From NCBI GenBank assembly GCA_025455505.1, contig JALOMK010000025.1:1-14953 (forward strand): 14,953 nt of DNA. Reading direction: 5' to 3'. This document shows positions 7,760-14,318 of this stretch, in pieces (the first letter of the stretch is position 1; each line of letters begins with the position of its first letter). Origin of the DNA: Bacteroidales bacterium (GTDB taxonomy: Bacteria > Bacteroidota > Bacteroidia > Bacteroidales > VadinHA17). The translations under genes were made by a program, and so were the position numbers. Under the pieces are notes generated by a model that was given only the letters and a program-made list of their open reading frames with translations, had not been told where the DNA came from and ran no database searches.

Positions 7760-8140
7760 TCAAAAATTATCGAGTTCTTTCATCGGATCCCAGAATCTTT
7801 CCCTGAAGTTTATTACCAGGTCGTCCTCCACGATAAGTCCTTCGTTCTGAAGAAGCTGTTGCATTGTGGTGGAGTTGCCGAAATGATGTTTCCCTGTCAG
7901 CATTCCCTTCCTGTTCACAACGCGGTGTGCCGGGATGAATCCGGGTTGCGAGTGGGAGGCGTTCAGTGCCCAGCCTACCATTCGGGCTGAGCGGCCAGAG
8001 CCCAGGTAAGCGGCTATTGCCCCGTATGATGTCACACGCCCGGGCGGGATCAGCCGTACAAGGTCATACACCCTCGAAAAGAAGTCATCCCCGGGTATCT
8101 TTCCTGCTGTACGGGTCCTGTATTGTTTTGTCTTTTTCAA
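7760..8140 (-). CDS. alkyltransferase-like protein (ATL, MGMT-like, no active Cys)
   Basis: This protein of up to 126 residues matches the DNA-binding domain of O6-alkylguanine-DNA alkyltransferases. IPPGRVTSYGAIA (31-43, with the nucleotide-flipping Tyr39) and SARMVGWAL (51-59, with the finger Arg53) are typical. The active-site PCHRV reads PAHRV (70-74), with Ala71 replacing the methyl-acceptor Cys. That makes it an alkyltransferase-like protein, which binds O6-alkylguanine and flags it for nucleotide excision repair rather than repairing it directly. The best start is TTG at 8140, inside the end of trmB (56-base overlap). No ATG lies between it and the conserved core, and an in-frame stop lies just upstream. 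The exact start is uncertain. Confidence 0.85.
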   Translation of the reverse strand: MKKTKQYRTRTAGKIPGDDFFSRVYDLVRLIPPGRVTSYGAIAAYLGSGRSARMVGWALNASHSQPGFIPAHRVVNRKGMLTGKHHFGNSTTMQQLLQNEGLIVEDDLVINFRERFWDPMKELDNF

Positions 8141-8816
8141 GCCTGAAGCAGAGATATGTTATTTTCATTCCTTTTGCGAGCCAGATATTTTCATAATGGG
8201 TACGGATCGAAAGGAGTTCTTCAAGGACCGTGTTGTCAACGGCCCCCGGTTCGCTGATGTCGGCAAGAGCTGTCGTAATTTCGCAGGAATTGAATTCAGC
8301 TACATGGAGGCTGTACCTGTGGAGTTCCTCGTTGTCTGTCTTCAGATGTATCAGACCCTTGTCATTCAGGATGGTCCTGTAAAGGTTCAGGAATGGGGGA
8401 GAACTGAGCCTTCTGCCGGCATGTCTCAGCCCGGGGTGCGGGTCGGGGAATGTTATCCAGATTTCGTCGGCCTCATCCTCCCCGAAGTATGATGCAAGGA
8501 ATTCAATTCTTGTCCTGAGGAAGGCCGCATTTGATAGTTTCAGTTCATTTGATGTTTTCGCGCCCCTCCAGAGTCTTGCTCCCTTGATATCGATGCCGAT
8601 GAAGTTTGTGTCAGGGTATCTTTCCGCAAGGGCAACAGTGTATTCGCCGCGGCCGCAGCCCAGCTCGAGTACAATGGGATTATCGTTCCTGAATATCTGC
8701 TCACGCCATCGTCCCCTGACGGGGTGGTCGCTTCTGCTGACTTTCCCGGTCCCGGTCTGGATAACGTTCATGAATGTATCAAGCTCGTTCCACCTGGCAA
8801 GTTTATTCTTTCCCAA
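8085..8816 (-). CDS. trmB: tRNA (guanine-N7)-methyltransferase TrmB
   Basis: TrmB makes m7G46 in the variable loop of many tRNAs using S-adenosylmethionine. The 243 residues include the SAM-binding motif LELGCGRGEY (50-59), FIGIDIKGARLW (72-83) and the catalytic-region motif ITFPDPHPGLRHAGRRL (121-137), followed by LKTDNEE (158-164). The start is TTG at 8816. It yields MGKNKLARW, which matches the conserved N-terminus of Bacteroidota TrmB as I recall it, so the rare codon is likely correct. It begins 12 bases after the gldH stop and overlaps the following ATL gene by 56 bases. Confidence 0.93.
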   Translation of the reverse strand: MGKNKLARWNELDTFMNVIQTGTGKVSRSDHPVRGRWREQIFRNDNPIVLELGCGRGEYTVALAERYPDTNFIGIDIKGARLWRGAKTSNELKLSNAAFLRTRIEFLASYFGEDEADEIWITFPDPHPGLRHAGRRLSSPPFLNLYRTILNDKGLIHLKTDNEELHRYSLHVAEFNSCEITTALADISEPGAVDNTVLEELLSIRTHYENIWLAKGMKITYLCFRLEKDKTIQDPYSRKDTRG

Positions 8817-8828
8817 CTGAGTCCGGAT

Positions 8829-9314
8829 TTATTTCTTTGACGACCTTTCAACCCTTAGCGAGAGATCATAGACTCCAGGGAGTTCGTCTGCCCTCATACC
8901 GTGCTGCACTCTTACTGAGTATGTGCCTTTCAGGGGAAAGAAGACGTTTGTCCTGTATGGCAGCTTCAGTTCCCTTATGTCGCCGAAGCCGTTCCCGTAT
9001 CTCCTGCCCTTTTCGTCGGCAAGGTTATAGTGAAGCGTGTCTGTCATTGTTCTCCCTTCGGGTGAGGTTGCTGTAACGAAGAGGTAGAGGTTCCGGAACG
9101 GATAGGCTGAGCCCGTCCTGATCGAGAATGACAGGTCGTGGCTGTTGACTGTATCCGCGACCTCTACAGCGAATACAGGCACATGGCTGAGAGACCAAAG
9201 GTTTCCAGGCATTCTTTCCGAGGTGTTGTACACTACTTTATCCCCGCATGAGGCGAGGAAAACTGAGGCAAGGATGAGGAGGACGGCAGGCTTATTGTTT
9301 TTTCCTTTTGTCAT
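8829..9314 (-). CDS. gldH: gliding motility lipoprotein GldH
   Basis: GldH is a lipoprotein required for gliding in Flavobacterium and widespread in Bacteroidota with type IX secretion; its molecular role is not settled. I chose the ATG at 9314 (161 residues) because it places a short basic N-terminus directly before a hydrophobic stretch. The lipobox follows, with Cys23 in FLASC. The ATG at 9347 would add 11 residues and deepen the overlap with the upstream gene. NTSERMPGNLWSL and GTYSVRVQHGMR are family-like segments. It overlaps the upstream ricT-like gene by 23 bases and is followed 12 bases later by trmB. Confidence 0.88.
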   Translation of the reverse strand: MTKGKNNKPAVLLILASVFLASCGDKVVYNTSERMPGNLWSLSHVPVFAVEVADTVNSHDLSFSIRTGSAYPFRNLYLFVTATSPEGRTMTDTLHYNLADEKGRRYGNGFGDIRELKLPYRTNVFFPLKGTYSVRVQHGMRADELPGVYDLSLRVERSSKK

Positions 9315-10446
9315 TGAAGCGCCTGTTTTTGCGTCGTTGATTGCCATCTCTTCTGTTTTCCTTTTTTTCAGGAGGATCGAAGCGGGTAAGGCTGTTGTTT
9401 TTCAGGAGGTCGGCCGAGAGGGCTTCGTTTTCCCTGGCATCCTCGGTGACTTTTAGTTTCTCAACCTTTTTGCCCTTCCTGTTCAGGGCCTGGATTTCCC
9501 TGACCCTGTCAACTGGGAGGGCCACCAGGTTAGCGTTAGAGTCCCTGTCTGTTGAATACCAGTAAATACCCTTGTGGACCTCCATTTTCTGGAAGTATGC
9601 CGTACAGTCGAGAGCTTCGAGCGGTATGTCGCGTGACGGGAATCCCCGCTGGGCATCGACATAGCAGTCGAGTTCAAAATTAAGACAGCATTTCAGTTTG
9701 CTGCACTGGCCTGCCAGTTTCTGGGGATTGAGTGAAAGCTCCTGGTAGCGGGCGTGTGTTGTAGTAACGGAGATGAAATTCGTAATATGGGTGGAGCAGC
9801 AGAGTTCCCTTCCGCAGGAGCCTATCCCGCCAATCCTTCCTGCTTCCTGCCTGGCGCCTATCTGCCTCATCTCAATCCTGACCCTGAATTCGTCGGCAAG
9901 GACCTTTATAAGCTGCCTGAAGTCGACCCTTTCGTCGGCAATGTAATAGAAGATCGCTTTTGTTTTGTCGCCCTGGTATTCGACGTCGCCGATCTTCATG
10001 TTGAGTTTCAGCTCCTCGGCTATCTGGCGCGATCTGAACATTGTCGGGCTTTCAAGTTTCTTTGCTTCCTCCCATTTCTGTATGTCCGCTTCCTTGGCCT
10101 TCCTGTATACTTTTTTATACTCTTCCGATGAAGGGAGGGCCTTTAGTTTCTTAAGCTGTTCGCCAACGACGGGACCAACCATCGAAACCCTGCCTATGTC
10201 GTGCCCTGGAGAGGCCTCAACCGCAACTATGTCGCCCACCTCGAGCCTGAGGCTGTTCACATTCCTGAAAAAGCCTTTTCTCGTATTCTTGAACCTGATT
10301 TCAATAATCTCGTTTTCATCTGTCTGAACGGGTATGCCTTTCAGCCAGTTGAACGAATCGAGTTTATTGTATCCGGGTCTGTATGCTGGTTCGGGCACCC
10401 GGGGTTCTTCCACCGTATGTCCGTGTATATCTTCGTTTTCTGTCAT
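9292..10446 (-). CDS. ricT: PSP1 domain protein, RicT (YaaT)-like
   Basis: This 384-residue protein contains a PSP1/RicT core (about 45-300). In Bacillus, RicT joins RicA and RicF in an Fe-S complex that acts on RNase Y; the role in Bacteroidota is not established. Cysteine clusters stand out at 211, 216 and 217 (SCGRELCC), 248, 253 and 254 (QCSKLKCC), and 261. The C-terminal 25 residues are very rich in Arg and Lys and may contact nucleic acid. I chose the ATG at 10446 because a good promoter lies immediately upstream. The longer TTG start at 10515 would lie upstream of that promoter. The 3' end overlaps gldH by 23 bases. Confidence 0.9.
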   Translation of the reverse strand: MTENEDIHGHTVEEPRVPEPAYRPGYNKLDSFNWLKGIPVQTDENEIIEIRFKNTRKGFFRNVNSLRLEVGDIVAVEASPGHDIGRVSMVGPVVGEQLKKLKALPSSEEYKKVYRKAKEADIQKWEEAKKLESPTMFRSRQIAEELKLNMKIGDVEYQGDKTKAIFYYIADERVDFRQLIKVLADEFRVRIEMRQIGARQEAGRIGGIGSCGRELCCSTHITNFISVTTTHARYQELSLNPQKLAGQCSKLKCCLNFELDCYVDAQRGFPSRDIPLEALDCTAYFQKMEVHKGIYWYSTDRDSNANLVALPVDRVREIQALNRKGKKVEKLKVTEDARENEALSADLLKNNSLTRFDPPEKKENRRDGNQRRKNRRFNDKRKKQ

Positions 10447-10474
10447 AGAATAGCACTGAGCCCAAATTATGGCG

Positions 10475-10505
10475 CAAAAATAGTGAATAAATGGGACATT
10501 ATCAA
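10475..10505 (-). promoter_or_regulatory. Bacteroidota-type promoter for the ricT-gldH unit
   Basis: On the minus strand, TTG (10505-10503) is followed by 20 bases and then TATTTTTG (10482-10475). This matches the Bacteroidota -33/-7 pattern at normal spacing. The expected transcript start is about 20-25 bases before the ATG at 10446. It occupies the only sizeable gap (76 bases) between holB and ricT, so the downstream genes can be transcribed independently of tpx-holB. Confidence 0.6.
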
Positions 10506-10522
10506 TCTGCGACAAGGTATGC

Positions 10523-11650
10523 TTACCTGAGCACTTTTGTAACCTTCAGGGCAAGGTCAAGGAAAATTATTTTTGCATTCCCGTTGGCTTCGATATGGGA
10601 ATGGCCGAGGCTGAATTCCCCCGTGAGGGGGTAAATGTTGGATGTATTGATAAAGGGGTTAAAGTTTTTTGAGAAGTCGGCCTCTTCTGCCGAGAGGCTT
10701 GCGGAGCTGTTGTTCTGCTGTCCGAGTGCAAGCATAAGGTTTTCCCTGAGCATGCGCAGTGCGAATATGAAAAAGCTCTTCTGTGCTTCCCGGCCAGTGG
10801 CAGCCATCTCTTCCGACCATGAGATCAGCGAGAGTATGTCCCTCTTCCAGGCAAAGCGCATGAGGCCGCGGAACCTGTCGAGGTTGGAGCGCGAAGCCTC
10901 GTCATCGTCGCTTAGCTCAAGAGCCCTGTTAATGTTTCCGCCCGATACCCTGGCTATGTCAGAAGCCTTTCCCGGCTCAAGGCCGCGGCTTGTGCCAAGG
11001 TATACGGCTATGTCGTCCTGCCTGAAAGCCGGTATCCTTACAATCTGGCAGCGCGATAATATTGTGGGGATCACTTTGTCGGGCTCTTCCGAGACAAGCA
11101 GGAAGATTGTTTTTTCGGGAGGCTCCTCTATCAGCTTCAGCAGCTTGTTTGCAGGTGTGGGATGCATCCTTTCGGGGAGCCATATTATCATTATCTTGAA
11201 GTCGGACTCGAAGGTCTTGAGACTAAGTTTACGGATAATTTCGGATGCTTCTGAAACATAGATCAGGCCCTGGGCATTTCCCACATCGATGAAACTGAAC
11301 CAGCTGGAGGGGCTGAAGAAGGGAGAGCGTGAAACAAATTCACGCCACTCCTCAATGTAAGTGTCGCTGACAGGGTCAGCTGCTTTTTTGCCTTTTGTTA
11401 CAGGAAATACAAAGTGAAGATCGGGGTGGATCATCTTTTCGTATTTGACGCAGGACTTGCACTTGCCGCAGGAATCTGTATCGGTTCTGTTCTCGCAGCT
11501 TATATAGCGAGCGTAGGCAAGTGCCAGTGCCATGCTTCCGCATCCTTCGGGGCCTGTAAAAAGCTGGGCATGGCTGACTCTCTGTTCCCTGACGGTCCTT
11601 ATGAGTCTTGCCCTGGCTTCTTCCTGGCCGGGTATGCGGTTAAAATCCAT
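10523..11650 (-). CDS. holB: DNA polymerase III delta-prime subunit
   Basis: Delta-prime is a non-motor subunit of the clamp loader that opens and loads the sliding clamp. The 375 residues carry a RarA/DnaX-type AAA fold. A zinc-binding set (Cys52, Cys61, Cys64, Cys67), the EEPPEKTIFLL segment, and the LSRCQIVRI sensor segment with the conserved Ser-Arg-Cys are all present. The P-loop position reads GPEGCGSM (33-40): the ATP-binding lysine is replaced by Ser. That fits a subunit that does not hydrolyse ATP. The gene starts 18 bases after the tpx stop and was most likely transcribed with it. Start and family are clear. Confidence 0.92.
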   Translation of the reverse strand: MDFNRIPGQEEARARLIRTVREQRVSHAQLFTGPEGCGSMALALAYARYISCENRTDTDSCGKCKSCVKYEKMIHPDLHFVFPVTKGKKAADPVSDTYIEEWREFVSRSPFFSPSSWFSFIDVGNAQGLIYVSEASEIIRKLSLKTFESDFKIMIIWLPERMHPTPANKLLKLIEEPPEKTIFLLVSEEPDKVIPTILSRCQIVRIPAFRQDDIAVYLGTSRGLEPGKASDIARVSGGNINRALELSDDDEASRSNLDRFRGLMRFAWKRDILSLISWSEEMAATGREAQKSFFIFALRMLRENLMLALGQQNNSSASLSAEEADFSKNFNPFINTSNIYPLTGEFSLGHSHIEANGNAKIIFLDLALKVTKVLR

Positions 11651-11668
11651 CCTGGGTCGGTCAGATTA

Positions 11669-12169
11669 TTATGATAGCGAAGCCAGCGCCTTGTCGTAAT
11701 CGGGTTCCTGGGCAATTTCAGGCACCAGTTCGGTATAGAGCACAGATCCTGCCTCGTCGAGAACAACGACGCTCCTGCCGTAAAGACCGGCAAGCGGACC
11801 GTCGACAATGTCGATGCCGTATTCCCTGCCGAAACTGCTGTCGCGGAAGCCCGAGAGGTTCGTCACGTTTGTAATTCCTTCAGTTGTACAGAAGCGGCCG
11901 TGTGCAAAGGGGAGGTCCTTGGAAATTGCAAGCACTACTGTGTTTTCCTTTCCCGAGGCCAGCTGGTTGAATTTCCGCACCGAGGTGGCGCATACTGAAG
12001 TGTCGAGGCTCGGGAATATGTTCAGGACCACTTTTTTTCCTTTCAGGTCCGAAAGGGACAGCGATCCGAGGTCGGTCTTAACGAGTTTAAAATCAGGAGC
12101 CTTGCTTCCTTTTGCCGGAAGATTCCCGGAGGTGTTGATGGGATTTCCCTTGAGTGTAATTTTTGCCAT
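11669..12169 (-). CDS. tpx: thiol peroxidase (atypical 2-Cys peroxiredoxin)
   Basis: Tpx reduces hydrogen peroxide and organic peroxides using thioredoxin as electron donor. The 166 residues are normal for the family. The peroxidatic Cys60 lies in [15 protein letters not shown], with the usual Thr and a downstream Arg. The resolving Cys94 is in GRFCTTEG, matching the E. coli Cys61/Cys95 spacing. [17 protein letters not shown] is typical. No signal peptide is present, so it is cytoplasmic. It is the first gene of the long minus-strand block and is followed by holB after 18 bases. Confidence 0.96.
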   Translation of the reverse strand: MAKITLKGNPINTSGNLPAKGSKAPDFKLVKTDLGSLSLSDLKGKKVVLNIFPSLDTSVCATSVRKFNQLASGKENTVVLAISKDLPFAHGRFCTTEGITNVTNLSGFRDSSFGREYGIDIVDGPLAGLYGRSVVVLDEAGSVLYTELVPEIAQEPDYDKALASLS

Positions 12170-12180
12170 AGCTTTTTTTC

Positions 12181-12188
12181 CAAAATTA
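12181..12188 (-). promoter_or_regulatory. candidate -7 box for tpx
   Basis: The minus strand reads TAATTTTG, matching TAnnTTTG. A near-match TTTC lies 18 bases upstream at 12210-12207. The leader before the tpx ATG would be very short, about 5-8 bases. The run is AT-rich, so a chance match is possible. Confidence 0.35.
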
Positions 12189-12295
12189 ATTAAAGTTTCA
12201 GAACAGGAAACATAAGTTAGAGCAGTATGGTTCAGGAATGGTGTAAAATATAGTTGTGGCTGTAATTTGTCAGGGGATATTTTCCAAAAAAAATG

Positions 12296-12303
12296 TAGGT
12301 TTG
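12296..12303 (+). promoter_or_regulatory. candidate -7 box for pgk
   Basis: TAGGTTTG matches the Bacteroidota TAnnTTTG element and lies about 45 bases before the pgk ATG. The nearest upstream TTTG (12266-12269) is 26 bases away, longer than the usual spacing of about 20. The -7 assignment is therefore moderate. Confidence 0.4.
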
Positions 12304-12346
12304 TAATTGCGGAAAAAATGATTTTTAATTATAAAAACACAGTATT

Positions 12347-13640
12347 ATGAAAATGATCCAGGATTTCAATTTCAAGGGCAAAAAGGCAATTGTAAGGGTT
12401 GATTTCAATGTTCCACTCGACAAGAAGACACTATTTCAATGTTCCACTCGACAAGAAGACACTTGAGGTAACAGACGACACACGCATCAGGGGGGCTCTG
12501 CCCACAATCAAAAAGATTGTCGGCGACGGTGGCTGTCTTATCCTGATGTCGCACCTTGGAAGACCGGAGGGAAGGATGGAAAAGTATTCTCTCAGGCCTG
12601 TTCTGCCGGTTCTGGAGAAGCATCTCGGGACAAAAGTGCTCTTCGCGGATGACTGCCTCGGGGAATCGGCCGTATCGATGTCGGCTGCGCTTAAGCCCGG
12701 TGAGATTCTTCTGCTCGAGAATGTAAGGTTTTATCCCGAAGAGGAAGGTAAACCGATACTTCCTGAAAATGTGACAGAGGAAGAAAAGAAAGCTGCCAAG
12801 GCCGCGATGAAGGTAAAGCAGAAGGAGATGGCGAAGAAACTGTCAGGCTATGCGGAAGTATATGTGAATGATGCCTTCGGCACTGCACACAGGGCCCATG
12901 CAACGACAGCAGTTATGGCCGACAATTTTGACGTTGAGAACAAGATGTTCGGCTTCCTCATCAACAGCGAGCTTGAGGCAATGGACAAGGTGCTTCATGG
13001 TTCACAGCGCCCCTTCACGGCAATCATGGGCGGAGCGAAGGTGTCGGACAAGATCCTCCTTATCGAGAATCTGCTCGGAAGGGTCGACAACCTGATTATC
13101 GGCGGCGGCATGACATATACATTTGTCAAGGCAATGGGCGGAAAGATAGGCAAGTCGCTCTGCGAGGAGGACAAGCTCGAGCTGGCACTCAGCCTTATAC
13201 AGAAGGCAAAGGAGAAGAACGTGAAGCTTATTCTTCCGGTCGACTCGCTCAACGGGGACAAGTTCGACAATGAAGCAGCGACGAATGTGACTGCGGCGGA
13301 TGCAGTTGAGGATGGCTGGATGGGCCTTGACATTTCAGAAAAGTCGATAGCCCTGTTCGGCGAGGTTATTAAGAATTCGAAGACTATACTCTGGAACGGC
13401 CCTATGGGTGTGTTTGAGATGGAAAAATTCTCAAAGGGCACAACTGCAGTGGCAAAGTCAATTGCAGATGCAACTGCAAAAGGCGCTTTCAGCCTTATCG
13501 GCGGCGGCGACTCTGTAGCGGCAATCAACAAGAACGGCCTTGCCGACAAGGTGAGCTATGTGTCAACCGGCGGCGGCGCCATGCTCGAATACATGGAAGG
13601 CAAGAAGCTGCCGGGGATAACGGCGATACGCGGAGAATAG
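12347..13640 (+). CDS. pgk: phosphoglycerate kinase, frame broken near the start by a 31-bp duplication
   Basis: Phosphoglycerate kinase transfers phosphate from 1,3-bisphosphoglycerate to ADP in glycolysis. From the normal ATG at 12347 the frame reads through [18 protein letters not shown], then hits the duplication and stops at TGA 12464-12466 after 39 codons. The remaining protein continues in the +1 frame without further damage. [44 protein letters not shown] and GGGDSVAA are all present. Removing one repeat copy restores a 420-residue protein, the usual length. As written, full-length translation is impossible. An internal ATG at 12408 (or TTG 12399) could make about 410 residues starting [13 protein letters not shown], without the first strand and the substrate Asp (RVDFN). 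It is either a pseudogene, a reversible mutation or an assembly error. Confidence 0.93.
12402..12463 (+). repeat. perfect 31-bp tandem duplication inside pgk
   Basis: Bases 12402-12432 and 12433-12463 are identical 31-mers placed head to tail, each encoding the FNVPLDKKT region of pgk. Because 31 is not a multiple of three, the second copy shifts the frame by +1. I see no short homology flanking the copies that would extend the repeat. Confidence 0.97.
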
Positions 13641-13680
13641 GCGTAACGGCGTCGAGGCGTCAAGGCGTAAGGGCGAACGG
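13641..13680 (+). repeat. five degenerate 8-bp tandem repeats after pgk
   Basis: Immediately after the pgk TAG, five consecutive octamers share the form GCGtmrnG: GCGTAACG, GCGTCGAG, GCGTCAAG, GCGTAAGG and GCGAACGG. The phase is exact over 40 bases with no gap. They adjoin the palindrome at 13683. No coding frame is supported here. Confidence 0.7.
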
Positions 13681-13682
13681 GG

Positions 13683-13706
13683 CCGATCCGCCAGCTGGCG
13701 GATCGG
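13683..13706. repeat. perfect 24-bp palindrome
   Basis: The sequence is its own reverse complement over 24 bases, with left arm CCGATCCGCCAG and the axis in the central AGCT. It could form a strong cruciform or RNA hairpin in the pgk 3' region. No run of T follows, so a classical intrinsic terminator is not supported. It could be a repeat-family element, a protein-binding site or an mRNA 3'-end stabiliser. Confidence 0.85.
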
Positions 13707-13766
13707 AGCCATACTGCATGGGTGGCGAACGACAAACGGTATAAAGGCAGGGATTGGGAAATGTGT

Positions 13767-13774
13767 TATCTTTG
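13767..13774 (+). promoter_or_regulatory. -7 box directly before the lipoprotein gene
   Basis: TATCTTTG is an exact TAnnTTTG match, ending only 4 bases before the ATG at 13779. No TTG box is found at the usual upstream spacing. If used, the transcript would begin at or within a few bases of the start codon. Confidence 0.45.
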
Positions 13775-13778
13775 CAGC

Positions 13779-14318
13779 ATGATGCTAAGAAAACTCATAC
13801 CGGTGCTTGTTATGGTTTTGTCACTCCCGGGATGCAGCAAGGATGAACTGCGCACTTCCGGCATAGACACAATCGACAACAGGCTTTTTGGCAGCGGCCC
13901 TTATTATGCAATGGGATTCCAATTCTCCTCAGGGGCTGCGGTGTCTACACTCGATGATCCGGGTCCTGACATTGTGCTCTATATGAATGCCGATAATCCC
14001 GCGCTACCCAGGCTTACATTCCAGGCATCGAACTTTCAGCCTTCATTTGCCCTCGCCGGCACTTATGCAAGCGAAGCTGAAGCTATTGCGGCTTTCAACG
14101 GGCTAACTGATGTCGGAACTTATTCCTGGGACGAGATAGCGGAGCCCATAGTTCCAAACCAGGTCTGGGTTTACAGGTCATCACGTGAGTTGTACACTAA
14201 GATAAGGACAGTCAGCACAGTGAGTGAGATGAGGCCCGACATACCTTTTCGCTACGGGGAATGCACATTCGAGTGGATGCACCAGCCTGACGGCACTCCA
14301 ACTTTTCCAGCGCAATGA
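13779..14318 (+). CDS. hypothetical lipoprotein, family not recognised
   Basis: I do not recognise this 179-residue protein. It starts with a basic, hydrophobic signal segment ending in a lipobox-like LSLPGC (Cys19), then an acidic spacer. It is therefore probably an exported lipoprotein. The mature part is rich in aromatic and small residues and shows no motif I can name. I chose the ATG pair at 13779/13782 because it places the signal peptide at the N-terminus. A longer GTG start at 13722 would put 19 charged residues before it and would include the -7 box in the coding region. The stop overlaps the next gene by 4 bases (ATGA), so the two are probably translationally coupled. Confidence 0.8.
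   Translation: MMLRKLIPVLVMVLSLPGCSKDELRTSGIDTIDNRLFGSGPYYAMGFQFSSGAAVSTLDDPGPDIVLYMNADNPALPRLTFQASNFQPSFALAGTYASEAEAIAAFNGLTDVGTYSWDEIAEPIVPNQVWVYRSSRELYTKIRTVSTVSEMRPDIPFRYGECTFEWMHQPDGTPTFPAQ

Larger units (their letters stand above)
12170..12346. other. divergent intergenic region between tpx and pgk
   Basis: This AT-rich 177-base spacer separates two divergently transcribed genes and holds candidate -7 boxes for both. I see no gene, riboswitch-like structure or convincing operator in it. Confidence 0.6.

Noticed and set aside
8829..9347. ATG at 9347 as the gldH start
   Set aside because: It adds 11 residues before the signal peptide and a longer overlap; the ATG at 9314 gives a standard lipoprotein signal.
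9292..10515. Longer TTG start at 10515 for the ricT-like gene
   Set aside because: It lies upstream of a well-spaced promoter (10475-10505), and the extra 23 residues do not resemble the family.
10635..11261. 208-codon + strand frame opposite holB
   Set aside because: The low-complexity Ser/Leu-rich translation is typical of an antisense shadow, and holB is intact.
12995..13549. 184-codon minus-strand frame opposite pgk
   Set aside because: It is Ser/Phe/Ile-rich with no motif and fully covered by conserved PGK sequence on the other strand.
13683..13706. Palindrome after pgk as an intrinsic terminator
   Set aside because: The hairpin would be strong, but no T-rich tract follows on the pgk strand or on the other strand.
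13722..14318. GTG start at 13722 for the lipoprotein gene
   Set aside because: It puts 19 charged residues before the signal peptide and places the -7 box inside the gene; the ATG at 13779 fits better.
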